From: JASGIT01 sp047601665
GTDB lineage: Bacteria; Pseudomonadota; Gammaproteobacteria; Burkholderiales; Burkholderiaceae_C
Assembly: GCA_047601665.1 (NCBI GenBank)
Contig: JASGIT010000001.1
Location: 372,001-436,000 of the forward strand
Direction of reading: 5' to 3'
DNA length: 64,000 nt
Shown here: positions 63,630 to 64,000 of the stretch, in pieces
Layout of the letters: each line of letters starts with the position of its first letter
Position numbering within the stretch: the stretch's first letter is position 1
Made by a program: the position numbers and the translations under genes
Notes under the pieces: model-generated
The model's input: the letters and a program-made list of their open reading frames with translations, nothing else
The model's database searches: none
Told to the model about the DNA's origin: nothing

Positions 63630-64000
63630 TCACTGACCAGGAAACAGATAAACCAACGCCGCCCGGGCTGCCCATCCTCTACCCGAACTTCCCTGGTCGC
63701 TCTTGGTGCGGCGATCATCGACCGCCAGCACCAACGACCAGTTCGCCGCCAGTTCTTGTTCAAACGTCAAGTTGAACACGGTTCCGACAGCACCTATAAA
63801 GCCGCTTGATCGACTGCGCATCACGCTTGCCGAAAGCGTCGCCCCCTCTGTGAGCCGATACCCGGCGCGAAACCGCAGCGACTCCGTCTTGGTGTACCCC
63901 GACATAGAGTCGATGGTCTGGATGATGCCCCCGACGGCCTGCACGCTCTTGGCCCACTCAGCCTCGGACGTCAGCCGGTTTCCAGAGTACACCAACCGCA
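63630..64000 (-). CDS. Outer-membrane beta-barrel protein of the EPS locus (5' end outside window)
   Basis: Only the last ~123 codons are visible; the frame is open to the right edge. Alternating short strands such as SLRFRAGYRLTEGATLSASVM (in two parts), WSLVLAVDDRR and ARAALVYLFPGQ suggest a beta-barrel. Upstream of EpsF/EpsG-like genes this fits the EpsL / PEP-CTERM-associated outer-membrane proteins, but the fragment is too short to decide. Confidence 0.6.
   Translation of the reverse strand, partial: RLVYSGNRLTSEAEWAKSVQAVGGIIQTIDSMSGYTKTESLRFRAGYRLTEGATLSASVMRSRSSGFIGAVGTVFNLTFEQELAANWSLVLAVDDRRTKSDQGSSGRGWAARAALVYLFPGQ

Overview
The window is a 64 kb chromosomal segment of a high-GC betaproteobacterium, most likely a member of the Comamonadaceae (Acidovorax/Alicycliphilus-like). 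The reasons are the fused PabB-PabC protein, the operon order cysS - 3-methyladenine glycosylase - accA - tilS - lysC - tRNA-Ser, the order fkpB-ispH-serS, a Bug-family solute-binding protein, and tandem cyclophilins followed by lpxH. Coding density is very high. There is no rRNA, CRISPR array, transposase or phage gene. This assignment is inferred from gene content and order; no database was searched.

Layout. 1-7.2 kb: a truncated secreted lipase, pabBC, panB-panC, and a leftward operon rhodanese-grxC-secB-gpsA. 7.2-16 kb: gpmA, a C-terminal processing protease, a MoeB/ThiF protein, a stand-alone response regulator with three tiny membrane proteins, an MFS exporter, a class II aldolase with a poly-Gln tautomerase, and a divergent NarL-type regulator/CHASE3 kinase pair. 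16-17.8 kb: small envelope-stress-type proteins (two ElaB/YqjD-like paralogues, a DUF1328 protein, a BON lipoprotein). 17.8-25.9 kb: a zinc metallopeptidase facing a three-gene cluster of transglutaminases, a circularly permuted ATP-grasp/alpha-E fusion and a DUF2126 protein, which looks like an uncharacterised peptide-modifying system. 26-32.5 kb: isomerase plus atypical SDR, coaD, rsmD, two M16 peptidases, ftsY. 32.5-39.8 kb: a likely accessory catabolic operon (a Baeyer-Villiger monooxygenase fused to an esterase, a GMC alcohol oxidase, an aldehyde dehydrogenase) with a divergent AraC regulator. 39.8-61.2 kb: mostly housekeeping genes (cutA, yjjJ, rpoH with a perfect CIRCE operator, serS, ispH, fkpB, radC, tRNA-Ser, lysC, tilS, accA, alkA-like, cysS, TPR protein, ppiA, ppiB, lpxH, mtfA-like), then a Fur-controlled TonB receptor, a nitronate monooxygenase and an acyl-CoA dehydrogenase. 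61.2-64 kb: the edge of an exopolysaccharide operon.

The two most striking signals are these. First, a dispersed hairpin repeat of about 55-65 bp occurs 13 times. It not only fills gaps between genes but also supplies start codons, stop codons, in-frame insertions and, in two secreted proteins, most of the signal peptide. Second, the monooxygenase-esterase fusion operon encodes in order every enzyme needed to convert a ketone to an ester or lactone, hydrolyse it, and oxidise the released alcohol to an acid. The CIRCE site on rpoH places the heat-shock sigma factor under HrcA repression.
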